DNA from: JAICYJ01 sp963797565
Lineage (GTDB): Bacteria; Actinomycetota; Thermoleophilia; Gaiellales; JAICJC01
Direction of reading: 5' to 3'
DNA: 64,000 nt
Assembly: GCA_963797565.1 (NCBI GenBank)
Contig: CAWCPM010000009.1
Coordinates: forward strand, 1-64,000
Below the pieces are notes generated by a model. It did not search any database and was not told where the DNA came from. It worked only from the letters and a program-made list of their open reading frames with translations. Of the stretch, positions 23,901 through 31,261 are shown piece after piece. The translations under genes and the position numbers were made by a program. How positions within the stretch are numbered: the stretch's first letter is position 1; every line of letters begins with the position of its first letter.

Positions 23901-24827
23901 CTATGCGGCGCGCTGTGGAACGGGTGGGTCGGCCGGGTTGATCACGCCGCGCGGGTCAGCGCGGCAGGCCGAGGCGATCCGGCGCGACGGAGCGAAGGTG
24001 ACCAGCTCAACTGGATCGCCGGACGTCCACAGCCCCACGTCGCCGACGTGGCCGTGACAGTCAGGCGGCCCGGCCGGCCCCTCGTCGCTGTAGCCGTCGT
24101 GGGCCTCGCAGTGCAGCATCGGATAGCGCTGCGGCACCAGCGCGAGCCCATCACCGGGGCCGATACCCTCAGGCGTCTCGGCGTCGGGATTGGTGACCAC
24201 GATCGCGACCACGGTGCCGTCGAGAAGCAGGAGCGCGTGGTCGCGGTAGATCAGCGCGTCATTCGCGGAGCTGTAGGCGAACGGGTCTGACCGTTCGCCT
24301 CCGCTCTTCCACAGCTGCCTGACCCCGCGGCCGACCAGCGGTTCCTTGGCGTGAAGAAGAGCCTCCTGCTCCTTCGCCGAGCTCACGCCGCGAACGACCC
24401 CATGGCGAGGTCGATCGCACAGGGTGCGCCGGCTGGGGGTCATGTGGCCACCGCGCCAGCGCGACTGCCGAGCGAGTGGCAGGAAGGCAAGCGCCAGGAG
24501 CACGCACCCGGCAAGTGCTCCGCGACGGCCGAAGTGGCGCCCCATCGTCACGCCTATTCCAATGCCGAGCGCGACAGGCGGGACTGCGAAGCCGCCAAAT
24601 ATCAACCCCAGCGGCCCCTGGGATGCCCACAACAGCGGAGCGGCCGCGGCCAGCAGCACCCACCACGTACGCGCCGCCATGCCCACCGCGATGGTGGACA
24701 CCAGCGCCAGCGCTACGAACACGGCGAAGGGCAGCGGTGGCAACGGCTGGTAGATGTCGGTCTGCCCGAGATCACCAGAGCGGCGTAGGCGATCGCAGCA
24801 ATCACGGCCCGCGTGTATCTCATGCAT
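23901..24827 (-). CDS. Membrane protein with a soluble C-terminal domain, unknown function
   Basis: This 308-residue protein has about three hydrophobic segments in residues 25-125 (FAVFVALALVSTIAVGMAA, WVLLAAAAPLLWAS, LAGCVLLALAFLPLA). A soluble domain of about 170 residues with several His and Asp residues follows (YPMLHCEAHDGYSDEG, DCHGHVGDVGLW). No family is recognised. Base composition is somewhat less G+C-rich than its neighbours. The start ATG lies directly after an AT-rich promoter-like stretch. Confidence 0.55.
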   Translation of the reverse strand: MHEIHAGRDCCDRLRRSGDLGQTDIYQPLPPLPFAVFVALALVSTIAVGMAARTWWVLLAAAAPLLWASQGPLGLIFGGFAVPPVALGIGIGVTMGRHFGRRGALAGCVLLALAFLPLARQSRWRGGHMTPSRRTLCDRPRHGVVRGVSSAKEQEALLHAKEPLVGRGVRQLWKSGGERSDPFAYSSANDALIYRDHALLLLDGTVVAIVVTNPDAETPEGIGPGDGLALVPQRYPMLHCEAHDGYSDEGPAGPPDCHGHVGDVGLWTSGDPVELVTFAPSRRIASACRADPRGVINPADPPVPQRAA

Positions 24828-24856
24828 GCTATATAGTATATGCGACGCTAGGGCAA
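24828..24856 (-). promoter_or_regulatory. AT-rich promoter-like stretch
   Basis: On the minus strand TTGCCC (24856-24851) is followed by TATACTATATA (24840-24830), only 2 nt before the ATG at 24827. The -10-like TATACT/TATATA is the most AT-rich sequence in this part of the window. The -35 to -10 spacing is short (10 or 15 nt), so the exact promoter is uncertain. Confidence 0.35.
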
Positions 24857-24860
24857 GGGC

Positions 24861-25541
24861 TTAGCCCGCTGGGGGCGAGAACAGCAGGCAGTAGCTGTGG
24901 TCGTAGCCATAGCCGTAGGTCGGCTCCCAGCGCACCGCGATCTCGCCGGCGAAGGGCAGCACCTCTCCGACCGCATGCGCGATGTCCCAGGCCAGGGTGT
25001 CCACCCGATCGGGGCGGCGAAGGTTCGCCGCCTCGATCACGAGCCAGCCATCAGGCCTCAGCAGCGAGCCGACCGCGCGGCAGACACCCTGCAGGTCGGC
25101 GAGGTAGCGGTCGTAGCCGGGATTCGGGTCGCGGTAGGCGGACAGAGCCTCCTCCGGATCGCCCGGCGAGGAGTACGGCGGCGAGGTGATGGCGAGCCTG
25201 ACAGGTGGGATCGGCAGGGCGTCCAACTCGCGAGCGTCGGCGGTGAACAGACGGTCAGGCGCCCGCATGCGCGACCGGATGTACGCAGCGCGATCGGGGT
25301 CGAGTTCGACGCCGAACGCCTCCCGCCGCAGCGACTCGGCAACGACCAGCGTTGTGCCGAAGCCGGCGAACGGGTCGAGCACGGCATCGCCCGGTTCAGT
25401 CAGCCGATCCATGAAGAACCGCACCAGGCCCTCCGAGTAGCGCACGTCGTCCTCAGCGAGCGGGGCGGGAAGGGCAGTCTCGTTGCCGTGCGGAAAGGTG
25501 ATCGCAGTCGGCAGATCGGCCGGCCATGGTGGAGCAGGCAT
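24861..25541 (-). CDS. Orphan DNA methyltransferase (N4-cytosine/N6-adenine type)
   Basis: This 226-residue protein has the SAM-binding motif DPFAGFGTT at residues 56-64 and the catalytic TSPPY at 119-123. Serine in the SPPY tetrad is typical of N4-cytosine enzymes, whereas NPPY/DPPY marks N6-adenine enzymes. Motif I precedes motif IV. The target-recognition part must be short, as the protein is small. No restriction endonuclease or specificity gene is next to it, so it is an orphan, possibly an epigenetic or host-protective methylase. A role on RNA cannot be excluded. Confidence 0.8.
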   Translation of the reverse strand: MPAPPWPADLPTAITFPHGNETALPAPLAEDDVRYSEGLVRFFMDRLTEPGDAVLDPFAGFGTTLVVAESLRREAFGVELDPDRAAYIRSRMRAPDRLFTADARELDALPIPPVRLAITSPPYSSPGDPEEALSAYRDPNPGYDRYLADLQGVCRAVGSLLRPDGWLVIEAANLRRPDRVDTLAWDIAHAVGEVLPFAGEIAVRWEPTYGYGYDHSYCLLFSPPAG

Positions 25542-25562
25542 GCGCGGGAGGCTACCGAGGAC

Positions 25563-25940
25563 TTACAGGTAGTAGCGCTTCGACTCGTTCCAGGCGTAGT
25601 ACATGGCGAACAGCCCGCCGAAGAACGCGGCCAGCACCGGCACCGAGAACGCGCCCAGGTCGATCAGCTGGAATTGCGCCAGCGAGTAGAGCGCGGCCGA
25701 CACGGTGACAGCGCCCAATCCCAGGTAGAGGATGTTGCGCTGGCGATCGGGCATCAGCGAGATCGCCATCCGGTTGCGGTGGTACCAGCCGTAGCCGAAG
25801 TACCAGAGCAGGCAGATGAAGATCAGGCTGATCGCGCCCAGGATCGCGCTGAAGATGGTCGAGGAAACCTCGAAGAACACCGTCGCTACGGCCGCGATCG
25901 CGATGACGATGGCGAACCCGCGCAGGTTGTCGCGATCCAT
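25563..25940 (-). CDS. Small integral membrane protein
   Basis: This 125-residue protein has about four hydrophobic segments: FAIVIAIAAVATVFFEV, ILGAISLIFICLLWYFGYGW, LYLGLGAVTVSAALYSLAQF and VPVLAAFFGGLFAMYYAW. A basic loop (YHRNRMAISLMPDRQRN) lies between the second and third. No family is recognised. Its start overlaps the stop of the preceding membrane-protein gene by one base (TGATG), so the two are co-translated and may form a complex. Confidence 0.65.
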   Translation of the reverse strand: MDRDNLRGFAIVIAIAAVATVFFEVSSTIFSAILGAISLIFICLLWYFGYGWYHRNRMAISLMPDRQRNILYLGLGAVTVSAALYSLAQFQLIDLGAFSVPVLAAFFGGLFAMYYAWNESKRYYL

Positions 25941-26299
25941 CAGGCAGGCCCCGTCATGTAGGCGCGCACTCCCAGCGCCGCCACCACCGTGGCGCCGATC
26001 GCGAAGTAGAGCAGGTTCTTGCGTCCGTCCTCACCCCGCAAAGCATAGGGGTAGGCGATCGCGAGCAGCGGTAGCAGCCCGTATGCGAAGTGCAGCTTGT
26101 CGCCCGGGCGGTAGCCGTCGGAGAGCAGGATCAGGCCCAGCGTTGCCTGCGCGATCACCATCGTCTGCGAGAGCGCCAGCAGCTGCATGTAGATGCCGGC
26201 GGGGGGCCTGTCCCGGCGGTAGGCGATCAGCCCCCAGATGCCCACGATCGCGTTGGTCACGATCAGGAGCGTCCCCACCACCATGTGCACCTCGGGCAT
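25940..26299 (-). CDS. Small integral membrane protein
   Basis: This 119-residue protein has about four membrane segments: VHMVVGTLLIVTNAIVGIWG, IYMQLLALSQTMVIAQATLG, KLHFAYGLLPLLAIAYPYAL and LLYFAIGATVVAALGV. The repeated His residues near the membrane (MPEVHMV, LHFAYG) are reminiscent of heme-binding membrane proteins, but that is only a hint. It is the upstream partner of the next membrane protein (TGATG overlap) and is divergent from the peroxiredoxin gene. Confidence 0.65.
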   Translation of the reverse strand: MPEVHMVVGTLLIVTNAIVGIWGLIAYRRDRPPAGIYMQLLALSQTMVIAQATLGLILLSDGYRPGDKLHFAYGLLPLLAIAYPYALRGEDGRKNLLYFAIGATVVAALGVRAYMTGPA

Positions 26300-26381
26300 G
26301 GCGCCACGCTATCAGGCGGGTTTGCTCCCAACCCCGCACTACAGTACGGCCCAGCAAACGCACCCGTTCCAAGGAGTACCG

Positions 26382-26861
26382 ATGCTCGAGGTTGGCCAGC
26401 CGGCTCCGCCGTTCTCACTGCAGTCAGACACCGATGAGACGCTGTCGCTCGACGATCTCAAGGGCCGGCCGACGGTCGTCTACTTCTACCCCAAGGACGA
26501 CACGCCCGGCTGCACGCGACAGGCCTGCAGCATCCGCGACAGCTGGGCGGAGTTCGGGCGGATCGGCGCGAACGTGATCGGCGTCAGCCCCCAGTCGCCC
26601 AAGTCGCACCGCAAGTTCAAGGAGAAGTACGGGCTGCCGTTCCCGCTGGTGGCAGACACGGAGCACACGATGGCCGACGACTACGGCGTCTGGGTCGAGA
26701 AGAAGAACCGCGGCAAGACCTACATGGGCATCGAGCGCTCGACCTTCGTGATCGACGCCGACGGCAACCTGGCCGCGATCAAGCGCAGGGTGAAGCCGGA
26801 TGAGCACACCGCCTGGGCGCTGGCCGAGGTGGAGAAGCTGACGGCGAGGGCGACCAGCTGA
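26382..26861 (+). CDS. bcp: Thioredoxin-dependent peroxiredoxin, BCP type
   Basis: This 159-residue cytoplasmic peroxidase reduces hydroperoxides. The peroxidatic Cys44 lies in DDTPGCTRQACSIRD, with Cys49 at the usual BCP resolving position. The conserved Thr is in TPGC, and an Arg lies in IERSTFVIDADG. The length is normal. An AAGGAG ribosome-binding site lies 5 nt before the ATG. The stop codon overlaps the apparent start of the downstream CoA transferase as CTGA. Confidence 0.93.
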   Translation: MLEVGQPAPPFSLQSDTDETLSLDDLKGRPTVVYFYPKDDTPGCTRQACSIRDSWAEFGRIGANVIGVSPQSPKSHRKFKEKYGLPFPLVADTEHTMADDYGVWVEKKNRGKTYMGIERSTFVIDADGNLAAIKRRVKPDEHTAWALAEVEKLTARATS

Positions 26862-28048
26862 GCGGCGGGCTCCCGCTGGCTGGCCTGCGCGTCCTCGACC
26901 TGACGCAGGTGCTGGCGGGCCCCTACTGCACGATGATGCTGGGCGACCTGGGCGCCGACGTGGTCAAGGTCGAGCGGCCCGGCGAGGGCGACGGCAGCCG
27001 CCGCTGGGGGCCGCCCTTCGAGGGCGGCGAGAGCGCGTACTTCATGCAGGTCAACCGCAACAAGCGGTCGATCGCCGTCGATCTGCGCGACGACGCCGGC
27101 CGTGAGGTGGTGCGGCGGCTGATCGGACGCTGCGACGTGCTGCTGCACAACTTCCTGCCGGCGGCGGCGCTGCGCTACGAGGTGGACTGGGAGGCGGTGC
27201 GGGCCGTCAACCCGATGGCGGTGCACTGCACGATCGCCGGCTACCCGTCCGACGGGCCGGACGCGGAGCGGCCCGGGTACGACTTCCTGATGCAGGGCCT
27301 GGGCGGGATCATGAGCATCACCGGCGAGCCGGAGGGCGAGCCGATGAAGGTGTCCGTTGCCATCTCCGACATCGTGGCTGGGCTGTTCGCGAGCTCGGCG
27401 GTGCTGGCGGCGCTGCACGAGCGCGAGCACAGCGGGCAGGGACGCAGCTGCGAGGTGTCGCTGCTGGATGCGCAGGTGGCGTGGCTGGCGAACCGGGCCG
27501 GGGACTGGCTGATCAGCGGGATCGAGCCGAAGCGGCTGGGAAACGCGCACCCGTCGATCGTGCCCTACGAGACGTTCCGGGCGGCCGACGGGTACGTGAA
27601 CCTGGCGGTCGGCACGGATGACCACTTCCGGCGCTTCTGCACCGAGGCCGGCCGCGGCGACCTGGCAGCGGATCCGCGCTGGCAGACGAACGCGGGGCGG
27701 GTGGAGGGCCGCGACGTGCTGGTGCCGCAGCTACGGGAGCTGCTGGCGGGCCGCACGGTGGCGGAGTGGAGCGAGGTGCTGGAGCGCGCGCACGTGCCGG
27801 GCGGGCCGGTGCTTTCGATCCCCGAGACGTTCGCGGGGCCGGCGGCGCACATGGTGGAGCGGGTACAGCATCCGGCGGCAGGTGAGATCGGGTTGGTGCG
27901 CTCGCCGATCCGCTACGAGGCCGACCGGCCGGGCAGCAGGCTGCCGCCACCGCGGCTGGGCGAGCACGCCGCCGAGGTGCTGGCCGAGCTGGGCTACGGC
28001 GAGGGCGAGATCGCCGAGCTGCTGACGGGCGCCTGCAAGCCTCGCTAG
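26858..28048 (+). CDS. CaiB/BaiF family CoA transferase, apparent CTG start
   Basis: This protein of about 396 residues has the class III CoA-transferase layout: GLRVLDLTQVLAGPYCTMML at the N-terminus, ADVVKVERP, NRNKRSIAVDL, and the catalytic Asp in RPGYDFLMQGLGG. It moves CoA between acyl groups, with the substrate unknown. No ATG, GTG or TTG occurs in frame between the upstream stop (26801) and a GTG at 26909, and starting there would delete the first conserved strand. CTG at 26858 overlaps the peroxiredoxin stop as CTGA, has GAGGG 7 nt before it and gives the expected N-terminus, so it is the preferred start. Confidence 0.85.
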   Translation: MSGGLPLAGLRVLDLTQVLAGPYCTMMLGDLGADVVKVERPGEGDGSRRWGPPFEGGESAYFMQVNRNKRSIAVDLRDDAGREVVRRLIGRCDVLLHNFLPAAALRYEVDWEAVRAVNPMAVHCTIAGYPSDGPDAERPGYDFLMQGLGGIMSITGEPEGEPMKVSVAISDIVAGLFASSAVLAALHEREHSGQGRSCEVSLLDAQVAWLANRAGDWLISGIEPKRLGNAHPSIVPYETFRAADGYVNLAVGTDDHFRRFCTEAGRGDLAADPRWQTNAGRVEGRDVLVPQLRELLAGRTVAEWSEVLERAHVPGGPVLSIPETFAGPAAHMVERVQHPAAGEIGLVRSPIRYEADRPGSRLPPPRLGEHAAEVLAELGYGEGEIAELLTGACKPR

Positions 28049-28064
28049 AATCAGCTCTCCCCGC

Positions 28065-28148
28065 GCGGATGTGGCGGAATTGGTAGACGCGCACGGTTCA
28101 GGTCCGTGTGGCCGTAAGGTCGTGGAGGTTCAAGTCCTCTCATCCGCA
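28065..28148 (+). tRNA. tRNA-Leu (anticodon CAG)
   Basis: GCGGATG at 28065 pairs with CATCCGC ending at 28147, with discriminator A at 28148. The D arm is TGGCGGAATTGGTAGACGCGC, the anticodon arm is CACGG-TTCAGGT-CCGTG, and a long class II variable arm (TGGCCGTAAGGTCGT) follows, then the T arm with loop TTCAAGT. The anticodon CAG reads CUG. CCA is not encoded. Confidence 0.97.
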
Positions 28149-28276
28149 TGTAGCCCGTGATTGCCTCGCTGCCCGCCGCCTCCACCTGGGAGACCCAGTG
28201 CTTCATCTCGGCCGCGGTGGCCGGGGTGACCGGCATCGGCGTCGTCTCCACCTCGATGGCGAGGCGCTCGACCGCC

Positions 28277-28387
28277 ATGTCGACGACCCGGCGGGTGTTG
28301 CTGACCGTGCTGATGGCGGCGGCGTTCGTGGCGGTGCTGGCGTTCTTCTTCTGGGCGGTCGATCCGTGCGCTCAGGGACCAGCCTGA
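28277..28387 (+). CDS. Possible small membrane peptide
   Basis: This 36-codon frame starts with MSTTRR and then has VLLTVLMAAAFVAVLAFFFW, a single strong hydrophobic helix, ending WAVDPCAQGPA. Two upstream in-frame starts (28157 GTG, 28256 ATG) are possible. There is no clear ribosome-binding site. It lies alone between tRNA-Leu and the MarR-like gene. The charge and hydrophobic pattern suit a small membrane protein, but it may be a chance frame. Confidence 0.35.
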   Translation: MSTTRRVLLTVLMAAAFVAVLAFFFWAVDPCAQGPA

Positions 28388-28436
28388 GTCCGATCAGCTG
28401 CCCAGAATCCGCAGAGCAAATACCGCAAAACGGCTA

Positions 28437-28949
28437 GTGCGCGAAACCGGTCGGTACGGGAAGATGCCCGGCATGGGTGCGCCCCACTCCACCAGCCGCA
28501 GCGCCGTCAGGCTCGCGCTTGTTACTTCCCCCCACGACGCTCCGCCGGCGGCACCCACCGGTGTGCCTGCGGGGTTGCGGCTCCTTCGCTGTCTCGACCG
28601 CTCCGTGCTGGAGACGGCACGCGACGTCGACCTGCGCCCGATGGAGCTCTACGCGCTCCTGCTCCTGAGCGACGCTCCCGAGGGTGAGGCGGTCACCACC
28701 CGCTCCCTCTCCGAGCTGCTCGCCGCCAGCACCAGCCAGGCCAAGCAGATCGCCCTGCGCCTGGCCGCCCGCGGCTACGTCGAGCGAAGCGGCGCACAGG
28801 GCAGCACGCTGCTGACCGAGTCCGGCCGCGACCTTGCCACCGCGGCAGGGCAGCGGCTCGAGCGCAAGGTCACCAGGCGCCTGCGCCGGCTGGAGCCGGC
28901 CAGCGTCGAGCGCGGCGCGGCCTCGCTGAGCGCGCTCGTCACCGACTGA
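28437..28949 (+). CDS. MarR-like winged-helix regulator
   Basis: This protein of up to 170 residues has an N-terminal helix (VDLRPMELYALLLLSDAPEG), a helix-turn-helix (TRSLSELLAASTSQAKQIAL) and a wing (RGYVERSGAQGSTLLTESGR), followed by a long basic C-terminal helix. This is the MarR pattern. The start is either GTG at 28437 or ATG at 28464. It lies 71 nt upstream of the amine permease gene, so it probably regulates that transport and catabolic module, which is inference from position. Confidence 0.75.
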   Translation: MRETGRYGKMPGMGAPHSTSRSAVRLALVTSPHDAPPAAPTGVPAGLRLLRCLDRSVLETARDVDLRPMELYALLLLSDAPEGEAVTTRSLSELLAASTSQAKQIALRLAARGYVERSGAQGSTLLTESGRDLATAAGQRLERKVTRRLRRLEPASVERGAASLSALVTD

Positions 28950-29020
28950 CCTCCCATCTGGACAGCGAGCGGCGCAAGGCGTAGCGTCAAGGTGTTCCGC
29001 GTCCGATCCGGAGGACTCCG

Positions 29021-30550
29021 ATGGCCACGCCAGCAGCACCCGTAGAGCACACCACCGAGCTCGCACTCTCGGAGAAGCGCAAGCTGGTCAAGAGCCTTGG
29101 CCACCTCGACATGGTCTTCTTCACGGTCTGCGCGATCGTCGGTCTCGACCTGCTGGGGCAGGCCGCCAGCTACGGCGCACAGGCCTTCACGTGGGTCGTC
29201 GTCCTGGTCGTGCTGTTCATGTTCCCGTACGCCCTGCTGATGGCGGAGCTGGGCACCGCCTTCCCGCAGGAGGGCGGCCCGTACGAGTGGATGAAGCTGA
29301 CCTGGGGCCGGCTGGCGGCCGGCATCGGCGCCGTCCTGTACTGGGTGACGAACCCGTTCTGGGTGGGCGGATCGCTCTGCTTCATCGCCACCGACACCTG
29401 GAGCTCAAACATCCACGGCGTCGGCAGCGGCACGGTCGGCGACTACGGGTTCAAGTTCATCTTCATCTGGATCAGCATCGGCGTCGCGATCGTGTCGTTG
29501 AAGCACGGCAAGTGGATCCCGAACGCCGGCGCGATCGTGCGGTTCCTGGTGCTCGGGTTCTTCTCGCTGACGGTGATCGTGTACGCCATCAAGCACGGCG
29601 TGCACGGCTACGGCCTCGGCGACTTCTCGCCCACGGCCGGGATCTTCATCGGCCTGGTGCCGCTGCTGATCTTCGGGTTCGTCGGCTTCGAGCTCCAAAA
29701 CGGCGCGGCCGAGGAGATGGAGGATCCGCAGCGCGACGTGCCCCGCTCGGTGGCCAAGAGCGCGGTCATCTCCTCGCTCGCCTACGCCATCCCGATCTTT
29801 GGCATCGTGGCGGTGCTGCCGTCATCAAAGATCACCGGCATCAGCGGCTTCATGGACGCTGTCCACCAGATGTTCGGCGTCTACGGCGGCGCCCAGGACT
29901 TCCTCACCGATCTGATGGCGCTGGGCTTCATCTTCGCGCTGCTCACCTCGGGCGCGGTGTGGATGATCGGCTCCGACCGGATCCAGGCGGTGGCCGCCTA
30001 CGACGGCGCCTTCTTCCCCTGGTTCGGCGTGTTCAACGAGAAGCTGGGCACACCGGTGCGGGTGAACGTCCTGTCGGGCGTGACCTCCACCATCTTCATG
30101 GTGGCCGCGGTCAAGCTGCTCTCGAGCAGCGAGGCCGACACCTTCGCGGTGGTGCTGTACATGGCCATCTCGACCACGCTCGTGTCCTACATCCTGATCT
30201 TCCCCGCGCTGATCAAGCTGCGCTACAGCCACGCCGCCGTGCCACGTGTCTTCAGCGTGCCCGGTGGCAAGGGTGGCCTGTGGGCGATCGGCCTGCTGTG
30301 TACTGCGTGGACGCTGATGGGCTCGTGGGTCGCGATCTTCCCCGACACGCTCGAGTACGTGTTCGGGGCCGACTACAACTTCGTCGGCTACTGGGGCGTC
30401 TCGCGCCTGCGCTTCGAGGTGTTCACGCTCGGCACGCTGGCGGTGGTGATCGCGTTCGCCGTGGTGGGCTACGTGGCTGGTAGGTCGGTGCGCGAGCAGG
30501 TCGTCGACGTGCCGCTGGCGGCAACGCCGGCGCCGGCGGCAGGAGATTGA
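29021..30550 (+). CDS. APC-superfamily amino acid/polyamine permease
   Basis: This 509-residue protein has about 12 membrane segments and the APC signatures: an unwound first helix (VCAIVGLDLLGQAASYGAQA), PYEWMKLTWG in the first loop, and GFVGFELQNGAAEEMEDPQRD around helix 6. It imports amino acids or amines with protons. The stop codon overlaps a TTG start of the gamma-glutamyl hydrolase gene, and an aminotransferase follows, so an amine such as putrescine or GABA, or an amino acid, is the likely substrate. A GGAGG site precedes the ATG. Confidence 0.9.
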   Translation: MATPAAPVEHTTELALSEKRKLVKSLGHLDMVFFTVCAIVGLDLLGQAASYGAQAFTWVVVLVVLFMFPYALLMAELGTAFPQEGGPYEWMKLTWGRLAAGIGAVLYWVTNPFWVGGSLCFIATDTWSSNIHGVGSGTVGDYGFKFIFIWISIGVAIVSLKHGKWIPNAGAIVRFLVLGFFSLTVIVYAIKHGVHGYGLGDFSPTAGIFIGLVPLLIFGFVGFELQNGAAEEMEDPQRDVPRSVAKSAVISSLAYAIPIFGIVAVLPSSKITGISGFMDAVHQMFGVYGGAQDFLTDLMALGFIFALLTSGAVWMIGSDRIQAVAAYDGAFFPWFGVFNEKLGTPVRVNVLSGVTSTIFMVAAVKLLSSSEADTFAVVLYMAISTTLVSYILIFPALIKLRYSHAAVPRVFSVPGGKGGLWAIGLLCTAWTLMGSWVAIFPDTLEYVFGADYNFVGYWGVSRLRFEVFTLGTLAVVIAFAVVGYVAGRSVREQVVDVPLAATPAPAAGD

Positions 30551-31261
30551 GCCGCCCCACCATCGGCATCACCAGCTACTGGGCCCCGGTCCAGCTGGGG
30601 AAGTGGTCGGGCCGGGCCACGGTCACGTTCCACGGCTACGTGGAGGGCACCCGCCTGGCCGGCGGCCGGCCGCTGGTGATCCCGGCCGACCCCTACCTGG
30701 CGGACGACCCCGATGACGTGCTCGACCTGCTGGAGGGCATCGTGTTCGTCGGGCGGCGACGACGTCGCCCCCGAGCTGTACGGCGCCGAGCGCGACCCGC
30801 GCACCGGCCCCCGCAACGAGCGCCGCGATGCGGTCGAGCTGTCGCTGATGCGACGCGCGCTCGACCGCGACCTGCCGGTGCTCGCCATCTGCCGCGGTAT
30901 CCAGGTGCTGAACGTGGCCCGCGGCGGCACGCTCATCCAGCACCTGGCCGATCACATCGACCAGCGGCCCCACCGCGAGGACGACTCCACCTACGGCGTG
31001 CACGACGTGGTCACCGTCCCCGGCAGCAAGCTGCGCGCGATCGTGGGCGAGCGCGCGACCGTGCACTCGCACCACCACCAGGGCATCGACCGCATCGGCG
31101 AGGGCCTGGTGGCGGCCGCCCATGCCGACCCCGACGGTACCGTGGAGGGGCTCGAGGATCCCAGCCGCCGCTTCTGCGTCGGCGTGCTCTGGCATCCCGA
31201 CGCTGACGCCGAGGGCACCGGCGCGAGCCTGTTCCAGGCGTTGGTATCGTCCACGGCATGA
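30547..31261 (+). CDS. PuuD-like gamma-glutamyl-GABA hydrolase, interrupted by a +1 frameshift
   Basis: The N-terminal part (RPTIGITSYWAPVQLG, GYVEGTRLAGGRPLVIP) and C-terminal part lie in different frames. One extra base near 30748, in TTC-G-TCG, separates FVEG-type sequence from SGGDDVAPELYG. Removing it gives 237 residues of peptidase C26, with catalytic Cys in ICRGIQVLNVARGG and His in GVLWHPD. The enzyme frees GABA from gamma-glutamyl-GABA. It starts with TTG in a TTGA overlap with the permease stop, and the corrected stop overlaps the aminotransferase ATG as ATGA, which supports the gene being real. It may be a lesion or a sequencing insertion. Confidence 0.8.

Noticed and set aside
28051..28278. 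Minus-strand frame reading MRMRGLEPPRPYGHTDLNRA and similar
   Set aside because: It is the antisense of tRNA-Leu; this peptide is a well-known false gene produced by translating such tRNAs.
30547..31261. prfB-like programmed +1 frameshifting in the puuD-like gene
   Set aside because: No stop codon, CTT slip site or internal Shine-Dalgarno lies at the shift, and the other interrupted genes have no shared motif.
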